Counted from the stretch's first letter, positions 55,401 to 64,000 are shown. The stretch is 64,000 nucleotides of DNA from Streptococcus mitis (GCF_001579045.1 NZ_KQ970261.1:212534-276533), one strand, 5' to 3'. Notes: generated by a model from the letters alone, not told the origin. Numbers and translations are program-made.

Positions 55401-58202
55401 TTATCCCTCTTTTTTCTTTAAAACAATGCCCAATCCTGCCAATAAGCCATATCCTAATAAAGCTAGGAGGCTGATTTGACTGCCAGTATTTGGCAATGCT
55501 TTTTGTCCAGCTTCTTCTTGGGCTGGAGATAGAACTGCTGGTGCTTGGTAGCTTGGTGCTTGTCCCACAGGTTTCACATCTTGGTTACCAGCCTGACCTG
55601 ACTCTTGGCCTGGTTCTTTACCTGGCTCTTGGCCTGGTTCTTGGCCCGGTTCTTGGCCTGGCTCTTTACCTGGCTCTTTACCTGGTTCTTGGCCTGGTTC
55701 TTTACCTGGTTCTTTGCCCGGCTCTTTGCCCGGTTCTTGGCCTGGCTCATCATCCTTAGGCAATTTATCTAGTGGAAATTCTGGTAGTTCTGGTTGGATT
55801 AGACCTTCACCGTTCACGCCACCTTTGAATTCTGGTTGCTCTGGAATGATAGCGTCGTCGATTGTCTTACGTAGCAACAATTTTTGATACTCACGTTCTG
55901 CATCATCTTTGGCTTTTCTCGCTTTCTCAGCTTCGTCTTCTTTTTGCTTCACGTCGCGTTTCAAGTCGTCTACGTGTTTGCAGACTTCATCCAATTCTTT
56001 TGACTTAGCTTGCAATTCTGCTTCCAGTTTGCCTTTTTCTTGGCTCAAACGAATGGTTTCTGCCAACTTGTCTTTTGCTTTTTGTAGTGCGTCTTCTGCG
56101 TCTTTCAACTCTTTGTTCGCTTTCAATCGCTCAATCTTCGCATTTTCCAAGTCTTTATCTTTTTGCTGACTTTCTGCTAATTTCTTAGCCAATTCTTTGT
56201 CTGCTTCAGCTTTTGCCTTGCGAGCTTTTTCCAGACGTAATGATTTGGCATTGTCGTCGAGCGTTGCACGTTCCAACTTACGTTTAGCATCTTCAGCTTT
56301 TTCTTTGGCTCTTTCAAGCTCTTTGACAGCTTCGGTGCGTTTTGCTTCTTTAGTTGGTGTTTCAGATACTTCGTTTTCCAAGTCAGCAATGCGTTTCTCA
56401 ATTTCTTGAAGCTCTGTTTTCACGTGTTCCAAGTTGTCTTCAGCTGTCTTCTTATCCGCTTTGGCTTTTTCCAATTCCGCTTCAACTTCTTGTTTGTCTT
56501 TCACCGTTGGTGTTGGAAGATTGGCTTTAGAGTTTGGTCCATAGAGTTCGTCAAACTTAGCTTTTTGCGCTGTTGAATCAGTGTCGTCGATATAATCTGC
56601 GTCTTTTACATGCAAAACGTGAATACGGAGTACATGGTCCAAACCGGATTCAATCGGATAATCGTCTACGGCTTTACCACCTTTAATCATTGATGTACTC
56701 AATCCTAGATTATCGGCAGTTAAGAGACTAAAGAAGTGGCCGTAGCCCCCCGTCAAATCACCTTCTGCGAAGAACACCATGAACGTTTCGGTCACCTGTT
56801 CTACTAATGCTCGTTTTGTCATCTTATCCCCACGTCTTACGATTGGCATAAGGTTTTCATAATATTGCTCTGTCGTTTCGACACCTGGCTTTTCAGAAGC
56901 CTCTAGCCCTCGTTTTCGTGCAACGTCATTGATGCCTTGTCCAAAATGGCCGTCTTCTTGGTAGTTATTGTCTTTGTAAACTTTTGCGACTTCTTTGGCA
57001 AAATCTTTATTATTTGTATTGATTTTTGCCTCTGGCAAGTTCAGTTGCTTACGAAGACTGTTGAGAAGTGTAATGAATCGGTCATTCAATTCATCTACGA
57101 CATCTTGAGGGAGGTTATTTGGGTCATATTTAACCTCTGTTTCTTCATCTTGAAGTCCATCGGTGGTAATGTTGCGTACAAGTTCTAACCACTTGTCACG
57201 AGTACCTTCGTCAAGTTGACTCAATTCTTCCTGTAAACGACGCATTTCTTTACGGTGTTGTTCCAACCAAACGTTGTAACGAGCGCTCCAAGCTTCGTCA
57301 GCTTTGTTGATTTGGTCTAGGTCCATACCTGTCATATCTGGGTATGGTTCTGGATATGGTTCTTTGTATTTGCGAATCAACTCTTTTGCTTTGTCTCGCC
57401 ATTCTGGAGTGAGGACAACCTCTTTTGGATATTGAGCGGTTTTCAGCTTTTCTTCCGCGTCTTTGATGGCTTGTTCTGCATCTTTGACATCGCCTTCTTT
57501 TGCTTTTTTATCCGCTTCTTTGTCGGCTTTGTTTTGACGTTCTTGTACTTTCTTAGCTTCACGCGTTTTGTCGTCTTCTTTTGCTTTTTCTAGCTCTGTT
57601 TCCGCATCGCGTCTAGCTTGGTCTTTGATACGCACATCTTTATCCGCGTCATCTTTTTCTTGTTGTGCCTTTTCTTTCGCGGCTGGGTCAAAGTCGTCCG
57701 TTGCGTCTTTCACTTCTTTGTCAGCCTTTTCAACCCCTGTACGAGCCTTGTCAAGTTCATCGTGAGCACGTTTGGCCTCGTCAGTCTTTTGTTCGACTTG
57801 GGTTGCCTTATCTTTGGCATCTACGTCTTTGTCAGCTTTAGCCTTTTCTTTCGCATCTACATCATCAGTTTCATCTTTGATTTTTTCAGGTGTAGCGCCT
57901 TTTGCCTTTTCAAGGTCTTTTTCAATGGCTTCTTTCTCAGCTTTCTTAGTGTCTTTGTCTTTTTGCGCTTTGTCAAGCTCGTCTTTGGCTTGACTGGCAT
58001 CTTTTGCTTTTTGGTCAGCATCTTTAGCGGTATCTACAGCGCGTTTTTCAGCATCAGACAGGTCTTTGTCTGTGACCTTATCATTGACAGTAGCGTTGAC
58101 CGTGCTTTCAGTTGGGGCTTCTGTAGCAAAGGCTGTTTGAGTAGTTGCAGTGACTCCCAAACCAGCCACTGTAGCAGTTGTTATAATTAGGGACTTTTTC
58201 AT
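55401..58202 (-). CDS. LPXTG-anchored coiled-coil protein with PgrA/SEC10-like domain (island B)
   Basis: A 933-residue surface protein. Signal peptide to about residue 26 (AFA-TEA), charged coiled coil (about 40-260, rich in K, D, A), a CAP-like PgrA/SEC10-type module (about 350-560: LNSLRKQLNLPEAKINTNN..., GHFGQGINDVARKRGL, GGYGHFFSLL), a second coiled coil (about 580-790), a QPELPEF segment, EPGKEPGQ repeats and the sorting signal LPNTGSQISLLALLGYGLLAGLGIVLKKKEG (motif LPNTG). It is anchored to peptidoglycan by sortase. AAAGGAGATAAGG precedes the ATG. First gene of the island B unit and counterpart of the choline-bound protein at 14625-17429. Confidence 0.88.
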   Translation of the reverse strand: MKKSLIITTATVAGLGVTATTQTAFATEAPTESTVNATVNDKVTDKDLSDAEKRAVDTAKDADQKAKDASQAKDELDKAQKDKDTKKAEKEAIEKDLEKAKGATPEKIKDETDDVDAKEKAKADKDVDAKDKATQVEQKTDEAKRAHDELDKARTGVEKADKEVKDATDDFDPAAKEKAQQEKDDADKDVRIKDQARRDAETELEKAKEDDKTREAKKVQERQNKADKEADKKAKEGDVKDAEQAIKDAEEKLKTAQYPKEVVLTPEWRDKAKELIRKYKEPYPEPYPDMTGMDLDQINKADEAWSARYNVWLEQHRKEMRRLQEELSQLDEGTRDKWLELVRNITTDGLQDEETEVKYDPNNLPQDVVDELNDRFITLLNSLRKQLNLPEAKINTNNKDFAKEVAKVYKDNNYQEDGHFGQGINDVARKRGLEASEKPGVETTEQYYENLMPIVRRGDKMTKRALVEQVTETFMVFFAEGDLTGGYGHFFSLLTADNLGLSTSMIKGGKAVDDYPIESGLDHVLRIHVLHVKDADYIDDTDSTAQKAKFDELYGPNSKANLPTPTVKDKQEVEAELEKAKADKKTAEDNLEHVKTELQEIEKRIADLENEVSETPTKEAKRTEAVKELERAKEKAEDAKRKLERATLDDNAKSLRLEKARKAKAEADKELAKKLAESQQKDKDLENAKIERLKANKELKDAEDALQKAKDKLAETIRLSQEKGKLEAELQAKSKELDEVCKHVDDLKRDVKQKEDEAEKARKAKDDAEREYQKLLLRKTIDDAIIPEQPEFKGGVNGEGLIQPELPEFPLDKLPKDDEPGQEPGKEPGKEPGKEPGQEPGKEPGKEPGQEPGQEPGQEPGKEPGQESGQAGNQDVKPVGQAPSYQAPAVLSPAQEEAGQKALPNTGSQISLLALLGYGLLAGLGIVLKKKEG
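55603..55748. repeat. 12-bp coding tandem repeats (EPGK/EPGQ units)
   Basis: About twelve 12-bp units encode EPGK or EPGQ just before the sorting signal of the LPXTG protein. Near-identical units make expansion and contraction by slippage likely and change the length of the wall-spanning stalk. Confidence 0.85.
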
Positions 58203-58231
58203 CCTTATCTCCTTTAGTTTTGATTGACTTG

Positions 58232-58366
58232 ATTATACAGTAAATAATCCCCTTTTTGGATATTTCTACTGAAAACAGTAGAAATTTATACCCCCCCCGG
58301 ATTTTTCAAAAAAAATCTACTAAAAACAGTAGTTTTTTCCAAAAATGGAGAAATTTAAGTTATAAT
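58232..58366. promoter_or_regulatory. divergent promoter with two mirrored operator sites (island B)
   Basis: Two 16-bp palindromic sites CTACTRAAAACAGTAG lie at 58266-58281 (within a perfect 9-bp-arm inverted repeat) and 58317-58332. Each is 5 bp upstream of a TCCAAA hexamer in the -35 position (minus strand 58255-58260; plus strand 58338-58343), followed by a 17-bp spacer and TATAAT (minus 58232-58237; plus 58361-58366). The arrangement is a mirror image and implies activation or repression of both genes by the regulator at 58395. A C8 tract at 58291-58298 lies between the sites. Confidence 0.75.
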
Positions 58367-58394
58367 AAAACCAATAGAGCTCAAGGAGAACATT

Positions 58395-59321
58395 ATGAAA
58401 TCAAAACACTATGGAGAAATCATTCATAAAATCCGTCAAGATCGCAATATGAGCCTTAAAGAGGCTGCTGGAGATGCTATTACCCCCAACAATCTCAGTC
58501 GTTTTGAAAAAGGATTATCAACTGTCAAAGTCGATACTTTTTTTGAAATTTTGAACAGATTTAATTTAGAGTCAATAGACTATGCAGAAGTGTTAAATAT
58601 TCAAGATAAGGTTGCTCAAAGAGTAAAACAAGTTACGGATGCATTACATAAAAAGGATTTTACCAAAGCCAGACAACTATTAGGGGGAAAAAGTGAGTGG
58701 ACAAGTGTCATAGAATATTACACCCTAAAATTACTCATTAGCAAATATTCAAGGAGATTGGATGAAGTCACTCCTGATGAACTAGAAGCTATTCATTACT
58801 TGATTGACTATATCTTAAGTATAGATACACTTTATATTCGTGATTTTGTTATTGTTAATGTTCTCCTTGATTTTGAAGGTCAATTTTTTGAAGTACAATT
58901 CCTTGAATACCTCGAAAATCTAATCGTTAAAGGATTAGATGAGGTTCAATATAGAATTGTAGATTTTACTCACATACATATTCACTGTGGTCTTAATTTG
59001 GTTAGGACTTACTCTCGCTATGGCTACTACGATAAAGCTGAAAAACTCATCTATAAGTTAAAACTAATACTAACTCAAGAATCCTACGCTACCATTGCAA
59101 TACATTCCCTATTTTTTTTGAACATGTATAAAGTATACAATCTACTTCGACAAAACAACCCTAAGGCTATTGAACAAGCTAATAGTCTTCTTCATTACAT
59201 TGATGCCCAGAACGACCTTTTCCCACTACCATATATGTTTACTTGGAAAAATACATTTATCCAAGAAGTTCAACGACTAAATAAAACGGGCATTCCATTC
59301 CCTAAAGAAGATGAAGAATAA
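58395..59321 (+). CDS. Rgg/MutR-family transcriptional regulator of island B
   Basis: A 308-residue protein: XRE helix-turn-helix (residues about 6-62, IRQDRNMSLKEAAGDAITPNNLSRFEKG) and an all-helical C-terminal domain as in Rgg-type regulators, ending with LNKTGI plus a short acidic tail. It resembles the island A regulator (18953-19858) in layout, with different spelling of the DNA-recognition part, in line with its different palindromes. CAAGGAGAACATT precedes the ATG. Divergent from the surface gene unit. No short pheromone-like peptide gene seen beside it. Confidence 0.85.
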   Translation: MKSKHYGEIIHKIRQDRNMSLKEAAGDAITPNNLSRFEKGLSTVKVDTFFEILNRFNLESIDYAEVLNIQDKVAQRVKQVTDALHKKDFTKARQLLGGKSEWTSVIEYYTLKLLISKYSRRLDEVTPDELEAIHYLIDYILSIDTLYIRDFVIVNVLLDFEGQFFEVQFLEYLENLIVKGLDEVQYRIVDFTHIHIHCGLNLVRTYSRYGYYDKAEKLIYKLKLILTQESYATIAIHSLFFLNMYKVYNLLRQNNPKAIEQANSLLHYIDAQNDLFPLPYMFTWKNTFIQEVQRLNKTGIPFPKEDEE

Positions 59322-59360
59322 CTATCAACAGTAGTTCGGAACAAAATATTTACAACTTTA

Positions 59361-59396
59361 AAGCACCAAAGTCACTTTAGACTCGGGTGCTTTTTT
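59361..59396 (+). terminator. intrinsic terminator after the island B regulator
   Basis: AAGCACC pairs with GGGTGCTT, with AGTC/GACT inside, followed by TTTTTT. Confidence 0.85.
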
Positions 59397-59410
59397 GACT
59401 TGATCTCAAA

Positions 59411-59439
59411 GAAAAACTCACCAACCTGAGTTGATGAGT
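59411..59439 (-). terminator. intrinsic terminator after the amino acid permease
   Basis: ACTCATCAAC pairs with GTTGGTGAGT around TCAG, followed on the minus strand by TTTTTC. Confidence 0.75.
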
Positions 59440-59446
59440 CCTTAAT

Positions 59447-60811
59447 CTATTTTCTAAATTTCCACTGGCTGTAAATCCCAAAACCGATAATCCAGATAGC
59501 TGAACCGATCGCTCCTACAAATGTAGACTCTTGTAAAAAGAGGGTTACAAAGACAAAGACAAAGAAGAGCATGGTTAAGGGATTTAGGAAACGATAATGG
59601 GGCATGAGATAACCATCTGCCATAAAGTCTGGTGACTTGCGGTATTTAAGGTGAGCCACCATAATCAAGATATAAATGGCGATATAGACACCAGACGACG
59701 ATGCCGTAATCAAGGCAAAGGCATCCGAAACACCTGGCAAGACATTGATAAAGGCTGCTAGGGCAATCAAAATTGCTGAAGCGATGATGGCATTTTGTGG
59801 CACATTGTGACGAGAAAGAGTATCTGCCTTAATCGCCTTTAAGAATGGATTGGGCGAATCATGGGCAATCTGATACAAATGACGACCTGTTGAATAAAGG
59901 GTTGAGTTAAGAGCAGATGCTGCTGAAGTCAAAACGACGAAGTTAATCAAGGCTGCCGCCCACTTGATACCTGCTAACTCAAATACTGTAACAAAGGGAG
60001 AATCAGCCGATGCAAGTTCACGCCACGGAATGATAGCCATAATGGCTAAGAGGGCACCACCGTAGAAAAAGGCGATACGCAAAGGAATTTCCTTAACGGC
60101 TTTTGGCAAGACCTGGCGTGGATTTTTTGTTTCTGAAGTCGTTACCCCGATAAACTCAATCATGAGGTAGGCAAAGAAAACCATCTGGAAGGCCATGACA
60201 AAGTTCACTCCACCATTAGGGAAGAGGGAGAAATTGTCGGCAATATTAGCCAAACTTGCTACTCCATGAGGTGTCTTAAAGCCTGTCAAGACCATAAAGA
60301 CTCCTGTTGCAATCATGGCTAAAATAGCCACAATCTTGACCATAGCGAACCAAAACTCAACTTCCCCAAAGAGCTTCACCGCGATTAGATTGACCAAGGC
60401 TAGAATAGTCAAAAATCCAATCTCAATCATCCAACTTGGCCAGCTAGGGAACCAGAACTGAACATAGTGAGAAATCGCAGTGATTTCCGCCATACCGATA
60501 AAGACAACGGATAGCCAATAAGACCAAACTGAGAAATAACCCCAGCCCTTACCTAAATGGCGCGTGATAAAGTTGATAAAGGTATGTTGCTCAGGGTCTT
60601 GGTAAAGCATTTCCCCAACCGCACGCATCATGAGGAACATAAAAGCCCCAGTAATCATATAAATCAGTACAATGGAAGGACCTGTTAGGCTGATAGAGCG
60701 ACCTGCTCCCAAAAAGAGTCCTGTTCCAATTGTTCCCGCAATGGCCATAACCTGCACGTGACGATTGGTCAGGCCACGCTCCATCTTATTTTTTTTCTTC
60801 TTTGAACTCAT
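59447..60811 (-). CDS. APC-family amino acid permease
   Basis: A 454-residue protein with twelve membrane segments. The first, VMAIAGTIGTGLFLGAGRSI, holds the GTIGTGLF substrate-binding motif, and the later QMVFFAYLMIEFIGVTTSETKNPRQVLPKA region is the amino acid permease signature. It resembles the D-serine/D-alanine/glycine (CycA) and related branches, but the substrate cannot be fixed from sequence. Proton-coupled uptake is expected. GGAGACGAT precedes the ATG. Single-gene unit. Confidence 0.88.
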   Translation of the reverse strand: MSSKKKKNKMERGLTNRHVQVMAIAGTIGTGLFLGAGRSISLTGPSIVLIYMITGAFMFLMMRAVGEMLYQDPEQHTFINFITRHLGKGWGYFSVWSYWLSVVFIGMAEITAISHYVQFWFPSWPSWMIEIGFLTILALVNLIAVKLFGEVEFWFAMVKIVAILAMIATGVFMVLTGFKTPHGVASLANIADNFSLFPNGGVNFVMAFQMVFFAYLMIEFIGVTTSETKNPRQVLPKAVKEIPLRIAFFYGGALLAIMAIIPWRELASADSPFVTVFELAGIKWAAALINFVVLTSAASALNSTLYSTGRHLYQIAHDSPNPFLKAIKADTLSRHNVPQNAIIASAILIALAAFINVLPGVSDAFALITASSSGVYIAIYILIMVAHLKYRKSPDFMADGYLMPHYRFLNPLTMLFFVFVFVTLFLQESTFVGAIGSAIWIIGFGIYSQWKFRK

Positions 60812-60837
60812 ATCGTCTCCAATTCAATTTAAAATGG

Positions 60838-60881
60838 AAAAAGGAGTGAGTGAAGCGCACTGCCTCCCCACTCCTTTTTTT
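60838..60881. terminator. terminator after greA
   Basis: AAAAAGGAGTG pairs with CACTCCTTTTT around a 17-20 base loop, flanked by A and T runs. Confidence 0.75.
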
Positions 60882-60886
60882 CTGTT

Positions 60887-61369
60887 TTAGGCTGTTTTTT
60901 CAACCTTTAAGATTTTTACATCATAGCTACCAACAGGTGTTTCAATAGTTGCTGTATCACCTGTTTTCTTGCCAATCAAGGCTTGTCCAATTGGGCTTTC
61001 ATTTGAAACTTTACCCGCAAAGGCATCCGCACCAGCTGAACCTACGATAATATAAACTTCTTCTTCGTCCTCACCAATTTCTTGGATAGTGACTGTTTTA
61101 CCAATCGCTACTTCATCTTGAGCAACTGAGTCGCTATTGACGATTTCAGCATAACGGATTTTTGTTTCCAAGCTAGAGATTTGTCCTTCAACAAAGGCTT
61201 GTTCATCCTTAGCCGCCTCGTATTCACTGTTTTCAGAAAGGTCACCGTATGAACGGGCAATCTTAATGCGTTCTACCACTTCTGGTCGGCGGACCAATTT
61301 CAATTCTTCTAATTCTTTTTCAAGTTTTTCCTTTTCCTCAAGGGTCATAGGATATGTTTTTTCTGCCAT
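60887..61369 (-). CDS. greA: transcription elongation factor GreA
   Basis: A 160-residue protein, the normal GreA length. N-terminal coiled coil ([48 protein letters not shown]; the acidic tip D-x-x-E is intact) and C-terminal FKBP-like domain ([29 protein letters not shown]). GreA makes stalled RNA polymerase cut back its transcript. I use ATG 61369 (MAEKTYPMT), the conserved start, instead of a TTG three codons upstream. Confidence 0.96.
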   Translation of the reverse strand: MAEKTYPMTLEEKEKLEKELEELKLVRRPEVVERIKIARSYGDLSENSEYEAAKDEQAFVEGQISSLETKIRYAEIVNSDSVAQDEVAIGKTVTIQEIGEDEEEVYIIVGSAGADAFAGKVSNESPIGQALIGKKTGDTATIETPVGSYDVKILKVEKTA

Positions 61370-61430
61370 TTTTCTCAACTTTCTTCTGATGATATTTTCG
61401 AAAGAAAATTATGTGAATTATCACATAATT

Positions 61431-63095
61431 TTAGTTTGTTTGGTTTAATTTGCTGTTGACATGTTCAGCAACATTGCGGTCGTGGTCTTCTTGATTGTTA
61501 GCATAGTAGACCTTGCCATCTGTGACATCTGCTACAAAGTAGAGGTTATCGCTCTTAGTTTGATTGATGCTTGACTCAATCGCATCCAGACTTGGACTAT
61601 CGACTGGACCAGGCATGAGACCTACATTTTTATAAACATTATAAGGTGAATCAATGTTGGTATCAATCGCAACATCCTCAGCTAGACTGATATTTTGCCC
61701 CAGTTTTCCTTGGGCATACAAGATTGCAATGTTACTTTGAAGTGGCATATCACGATTCAAACGATTGTAGAATACACCGGCAATGAGCTTACGATCTTCT
61801 GTCTTGGCACCTTCTTTTTCGACCAAGGAAGCAATGGTCAACAACTCATTGACAGTCAAGTTTTTAGATTTGATAGTACTATAGTAAGGAGATAGGTTCT
61901 TATCCATAGCAGCTAACATCTCATCAATCAAGCTCTCAATAGTTGTGCTTTCCTTGATAGAGTATGTAGCTGGGAAAAGGTATCCTTCCAAACGATAACG
62001 CGCCCCACTTTCCTTTGTAGGCAAGCTTTCAAGTAGACTCGGATATTTGGCAACTTCTTGACTGATAAAGTTCTCATCTTGAACTTTTGCTAGGAAAGCA
62101 TCCGCTGTCAAAGGCTCTTTGAAGTCACCTTGCAATTGACCTACCGCTTGTGCAATTTGATCAATCGTATAACCTTCTGGAATTGTCAAAGTCGCAAGGA
62201 CAGGTTCTTGTGGTTCATCTGTTCCACCTTTTTGCAACTCTTTGAGTAAGTCTTCTGTACTCATACTCTTTTGCAAATTGTAGTAACCTGCTTTCAAGTC
62301 GGTATAATTTTTATACTTGGCATAAAAGCTAAAAATCAGACCATGCTTTACCAAACCAGCTTTTTCAAGCGTCGTACCGATTTCTTGAACGTTTGAACCG
62401 TCAGGAATTTGAACCGTCACATATTTCTTAGAATTAGCATCGATAGGCAATAAAGAATCTACTACGTACTGATAACCAAAGTAACCACCTGCTGAGAGCA
62501 AAGTAAGGAATACAAGGAATGAAATCACAAAGGCTTTCACATGTGACTTCTTCTCTTTCTTAGGCTTAACGGGTTTTACTCCTTCTCTACGACTACGACG
62601 TGGTGTATCGCTGATGATATCCACTGTTTCTGTAGCAGGCGTAGGTGTTTCTGGACCTGCTTGTTCTGCTTTTTTCTCTGCCGTCTTATAGGAAACAGCT
62701 ACCCTTGTTGGGGTTTCATTGTATTCTCTTTCAAATTTCTTAGGTCTAACAGGACCTGGACCTGGTCTTGATCCACTTTCTTCCGCTGGAGAAGAAGGTA
62801 CATCTTGACTTGGATGACTTGGAACACCAGGAGTTTCTCTTTGAATCTCATCTGCTGGAGAAGCTGGTACATCTTGACTTGGGTGAGTAGGCACGGTAGG
62901 AGCTTTTCTCATAATCTCCTCTACCGTTGACAAGGAATCAGCCATGAGTTCTTCAGCTGAAGGTTCATTTGCAGGAGTGCGAACTACTGCCTTATCTTCT
63001 TTCAGAACTTCATCATAGCCTTTTACTTTTTCTAAATCTCTCAGAATCTGCTCTTTAAAGCTTAATTTCTCTTCTTCTCTTGACTTTTCACTCAA
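61431..63095 (-). CDS. mltG: endolytic murein transglycosylase MltG
   Basis: A 554-residue protein: cytoplasmic N-terminal region with repeated P-T-HPSQDVP-SPA segments (about 65-125), one membrane segment (about 188-208), a LysM-like subdomain (SNVQEIGTTLEKAGLV) and the YceG catalytic domain with the key glutamate in ASLVEKEGA (about residue 430) and NPHFLYN-unrelated NIDSPYNVYKNVGLMPGPVDSPSLDAI. It cuts nascent peptidoglycan in peripheral wall growth. The start codon is TTG at 63095, supported by AAGGAGGAAAAACTT; no ATG fits. greA follows after 61 bases. Confidence 0.95.
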   Translation of the reverse strand: MSEKSREEEKLSFKEQILRDLEKVKGYDEVLKEDKAVVRTPANEPSAEELMADSLSTVEEIMRKAPTVPTHPSQDVPASPADEIQRETPGVPSHPSQDVPSSPAEESGSRPGPGPVRPKKFEREYNETPTRVAVSYKTAEKKAEQAGPETPTPATETVDIISDTPRRSRREGVKPVKPKKEKKSHVKAFVISFLVFLTLLSAGGYFGYQYVVDSLLPIDANSKKYVTVQIPDGSNVQEIGTTLEKAGLVKHGLIFSFYAKYKNYTDLKAGYYNLQKSMSTEDLLKELQKGGTDEPQEPVLATLTIPEGYTIDQIAQAVGQLQGDFKEPLTADAFLAKVQDENFISQEVAKYPSLLESLPTKESGARYRLEGYLFPATYSIKESTTIESLIDEMLAAMDKNLSPYYSTIKSKNLTVNELLTIASLVEKEGAKTEDRKLIAGVFYNRLNRDMPLQSNIAILYAQGKLGQNISLAEDVAIDTNIDSPYNVYKNVGLMPGPVDSPSLDAIESSINQTKSDNLYFVADVTDGKVYYANNQEDHDRNVAEHVNSKLNQTN

Positions 63096-63175
63096 AAGTT
63101 TTTCCTCCTTGTTGACAATCCATAATATTATATCTTAAAAGTCCAAGAAAAGCAACCTATGATACTTTTCCTAGC

Positions 63176-63670
63176 TTATTTTTTCGTTTCCCATACCATA
63201 TCATACCAAGTTTCCCCTGCAAAGGTTGACTGAGAAAAGCCTTCATTGACAAATCCATGTTTTTCATAGTAGGGGATGAGATAGTCATGGCAGGTGAGGT
63301 TAATGCCTTCTCTCTTATCCTCAAAAGCAACTTCTTTCAAGGCTGTCAGCAATTTTTGACCCAGTCCGAGGCCCTGTGCTTCTTTGGCAATAGAAAGACA
63401 GGTCACAGAGATATAGCCACCAGGCTCATGACTATAATCTTCTATCTCTTCTGTAAAAGACTGGTCTTGCAGATGGCGGTGGGGGCCAACTGGCCCTTCG
63501 ATATAACCCATGATTCTACCTTCTTTTTCTGCAACCAGAAAAGAGGTCTGAATTTCTCGCAAATGCGCCTCAAAAACAGTGCGAGGAATGGCTTCTTCGA
63601 TCGAAAAATTTTCTAGTTCAATCTCAACGATACGATCCAAATCTTCTAATCTTGCTTGTCTGATTTTCAT
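63176..63670 (-). CDS. GNAT N-acetyltransferase
   Basis: A 164-residue GNAT protein (MKIRQARLEDLDRIVEIELENF) with the acetyl-CoA loop EAQGLGLGQKLLTALKEVA (about residues 100-118) and YLIPYYEKHGFV. Of the type placed before murC/mltG in pneumococcus. Its ATG overlaps the stop of the preceding GNAT gene by 4 bases (ATGA), so the two are coupled and may be an old duplication (both have LL.ALKEVA). Substrate unknown. Confidence 0.87.
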   Translation of the reverse strand: MKIRQARLEDLDRIVEIELENFSIEEAIPRTVFEAHLREIQTSFLVAEKEGRIMGYIEGPVGPHRHLQDQSFTEEIEDYSHEPGGYISVTCLSIAKEAQGLGLGQKLLTALKEVAFEDKREGINLTCHDYLIPYYEKHGFVNEGFSQSTFAGETWYDMVWETKK

Positions 63671-64000
63671 TGTGCCTCCAGATAAAAGGGATTAAACCAA
63701 ATCATACTAAAACTCTGGCTAGTTTCATAAAGAGAAGTTTCTTCATCAATAAAACCGTTCATTTCAAAATAGGAAAGCAGCTCAGAAGGACTCTCCAAAC
63801 GAATAGCTTTGTAATCCAGCTCAACTGCCACCTCTTTCAAGGCTGCAAGAAGAAGTGTTCCCAAGCCCTGTCTCTGATGGTCAGCCTCAATGACTAAAGA
63901 ATGTACTTTTAGACATTGCGGATTGTCTGACTGGGGACTTGATAGAATATAGCCTAAAAGTTGATTTTCATCCCTAGCTAGAAGAAAGGTATCCGCACAC
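63667..64000 (-). CDS. GNAT N-acetyltransferase, 5' end outside window
   Basis: The frame is open to the right edge and encodes at least 110 residues: LLARDENQLLGYILSS, then the acetyl-CoA loop DHQRQGLGTLLLAALKEVA, and a tail ending at the TGA that overlaps the next gene. The N-terminus is missing. An internal TTG could be mistaken for a start, but the GNAT core continues upstream of it. Confidence 0.82.
   Translation of the reverse strand, partial: CADTFLLARDENQLLGYILSSPQSDNPQCLKVHSLVIEADHQRQGLGTLLLAALKEVAVELDYKAIRLESPSELLSYFEMNGFIDEETSLYETSQSFSMIWFNPFYLEAQ

Noticed and set aside
55490-58190. Plus-strand frames opposite the island B LPXTG gene
   Set aside because: Serine/phenylalanine-rich proteins here are the mirror of K/E/A-rich coiled-coil codons on the other strand.

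Overview
The window looks like a mitis-group Streptococcus, close to S. pneumoniae but probably S. mitis or S. pseudopneumoniae. Evidence: low GC; BOX repeats; several choline-binding proteins; a ZmpB-type zinc metalloprotease beside its ZmpRS two-component system; and long blocks whose gene order I recall from pneumococcus (ccdA1-etrx1-msrAB2-zmpRS-DUF436-zmpB-pabB-hydrolase-cbpL-gki-thyA-DUF3042-miaA-hflX-rnz-SDR, and yqgQ/rhodanese/rsuA/typA). The order is broken by accessory islands and by a jump from ccdA1 to nadE/pncB and later greA/mltG, so this is not a standard pneumococcal chromosome. I saw no rRNA, tRNA, CRISPR array, prophage or intact insertion sequence.

Layout. 1-7.1 kb: 3' part of a bacteriocin-associated membrane protein gene, a BOX element, DUF3165, typA, rsuA, rhodanese-like gene, yqgQ and a LysR regulator. 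7.3-19.9 kb: accessory island A, with a membrane-anchored secreted protein, a beta-helix protein carrying two AAA+ domains, three membrane or membrane-associated proteins, a frameshifted small gene, two choline-binding proteins (one with a PgrA/SEC10-like domain), an ADP-ribosyltransferase-like toxin with a small partner, and an Rgg-type regulator. 19.9-26.7 kb: housekeeping genes (SDR, RNase Z, HflX, MiaA, DUF3042, ThyA, glucokinase). 26.7-41.7 kb: cbpL, an alpha/beta hydrolase, pabB, zmpB, DUF436, zmpS, zmpR, and the extracellular methionine sulfoxide repair set msrAB2-etrx1-ccdA1, with msrAB2 frameshifted. 41.7-50.2 kb: Rpn nuclease with a degenerate partial copy, GNAT genes, a 190-bp tandem repeat, nadE-pncB, an HTH/membrane pair, and an ABC exporter followed by a 44-residue secreted peptide gene. 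50.5-59.3 kb: accessory island B, similar in content to island A. 59.4-64 kb: amino acid permease, greA, mltG and two acetyltransferases.

Main observation. Islands A and B have matching composition. Each has a divergent Rgg-type regulator; a large PgrA/SEC10-like coiled-coil surface protein (choline-bound in A, sortase-anchored in B); a small choline-binding protein with a non-repetitive N-terminal domain; a membrane-bound protein with an Asp-rich D-x-[DN]-x-[DN]-G motif; small membrane proteins; and a cytoplasmic protein joining a right-handed beta-helix-like N-terminal half to one (B) or two (A) CbbX/SpoVK-type AAA+ ATPase domains. Between regulator and surface gene lie paired palindromes placed symmetrically next to the two -35 regions. 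In A this operator/promoter block is duplicated around the toxin module. I do not recognise this as a described system. It suggests a regulator-controlled surface assembly unit with a dedicated intracellular ATPase; that function is inference.

Other themes: several genes (yqgQ, LysR, toxin, pabB) have an extended -10 box 6-7 bases from the ATG and no Shine-Dalgarno sequence, which predicts leaderless mRNAs. Two genes are broken by one missing A in short A tracts, so either real inactivation or homopolymer sequencing error should be considered.
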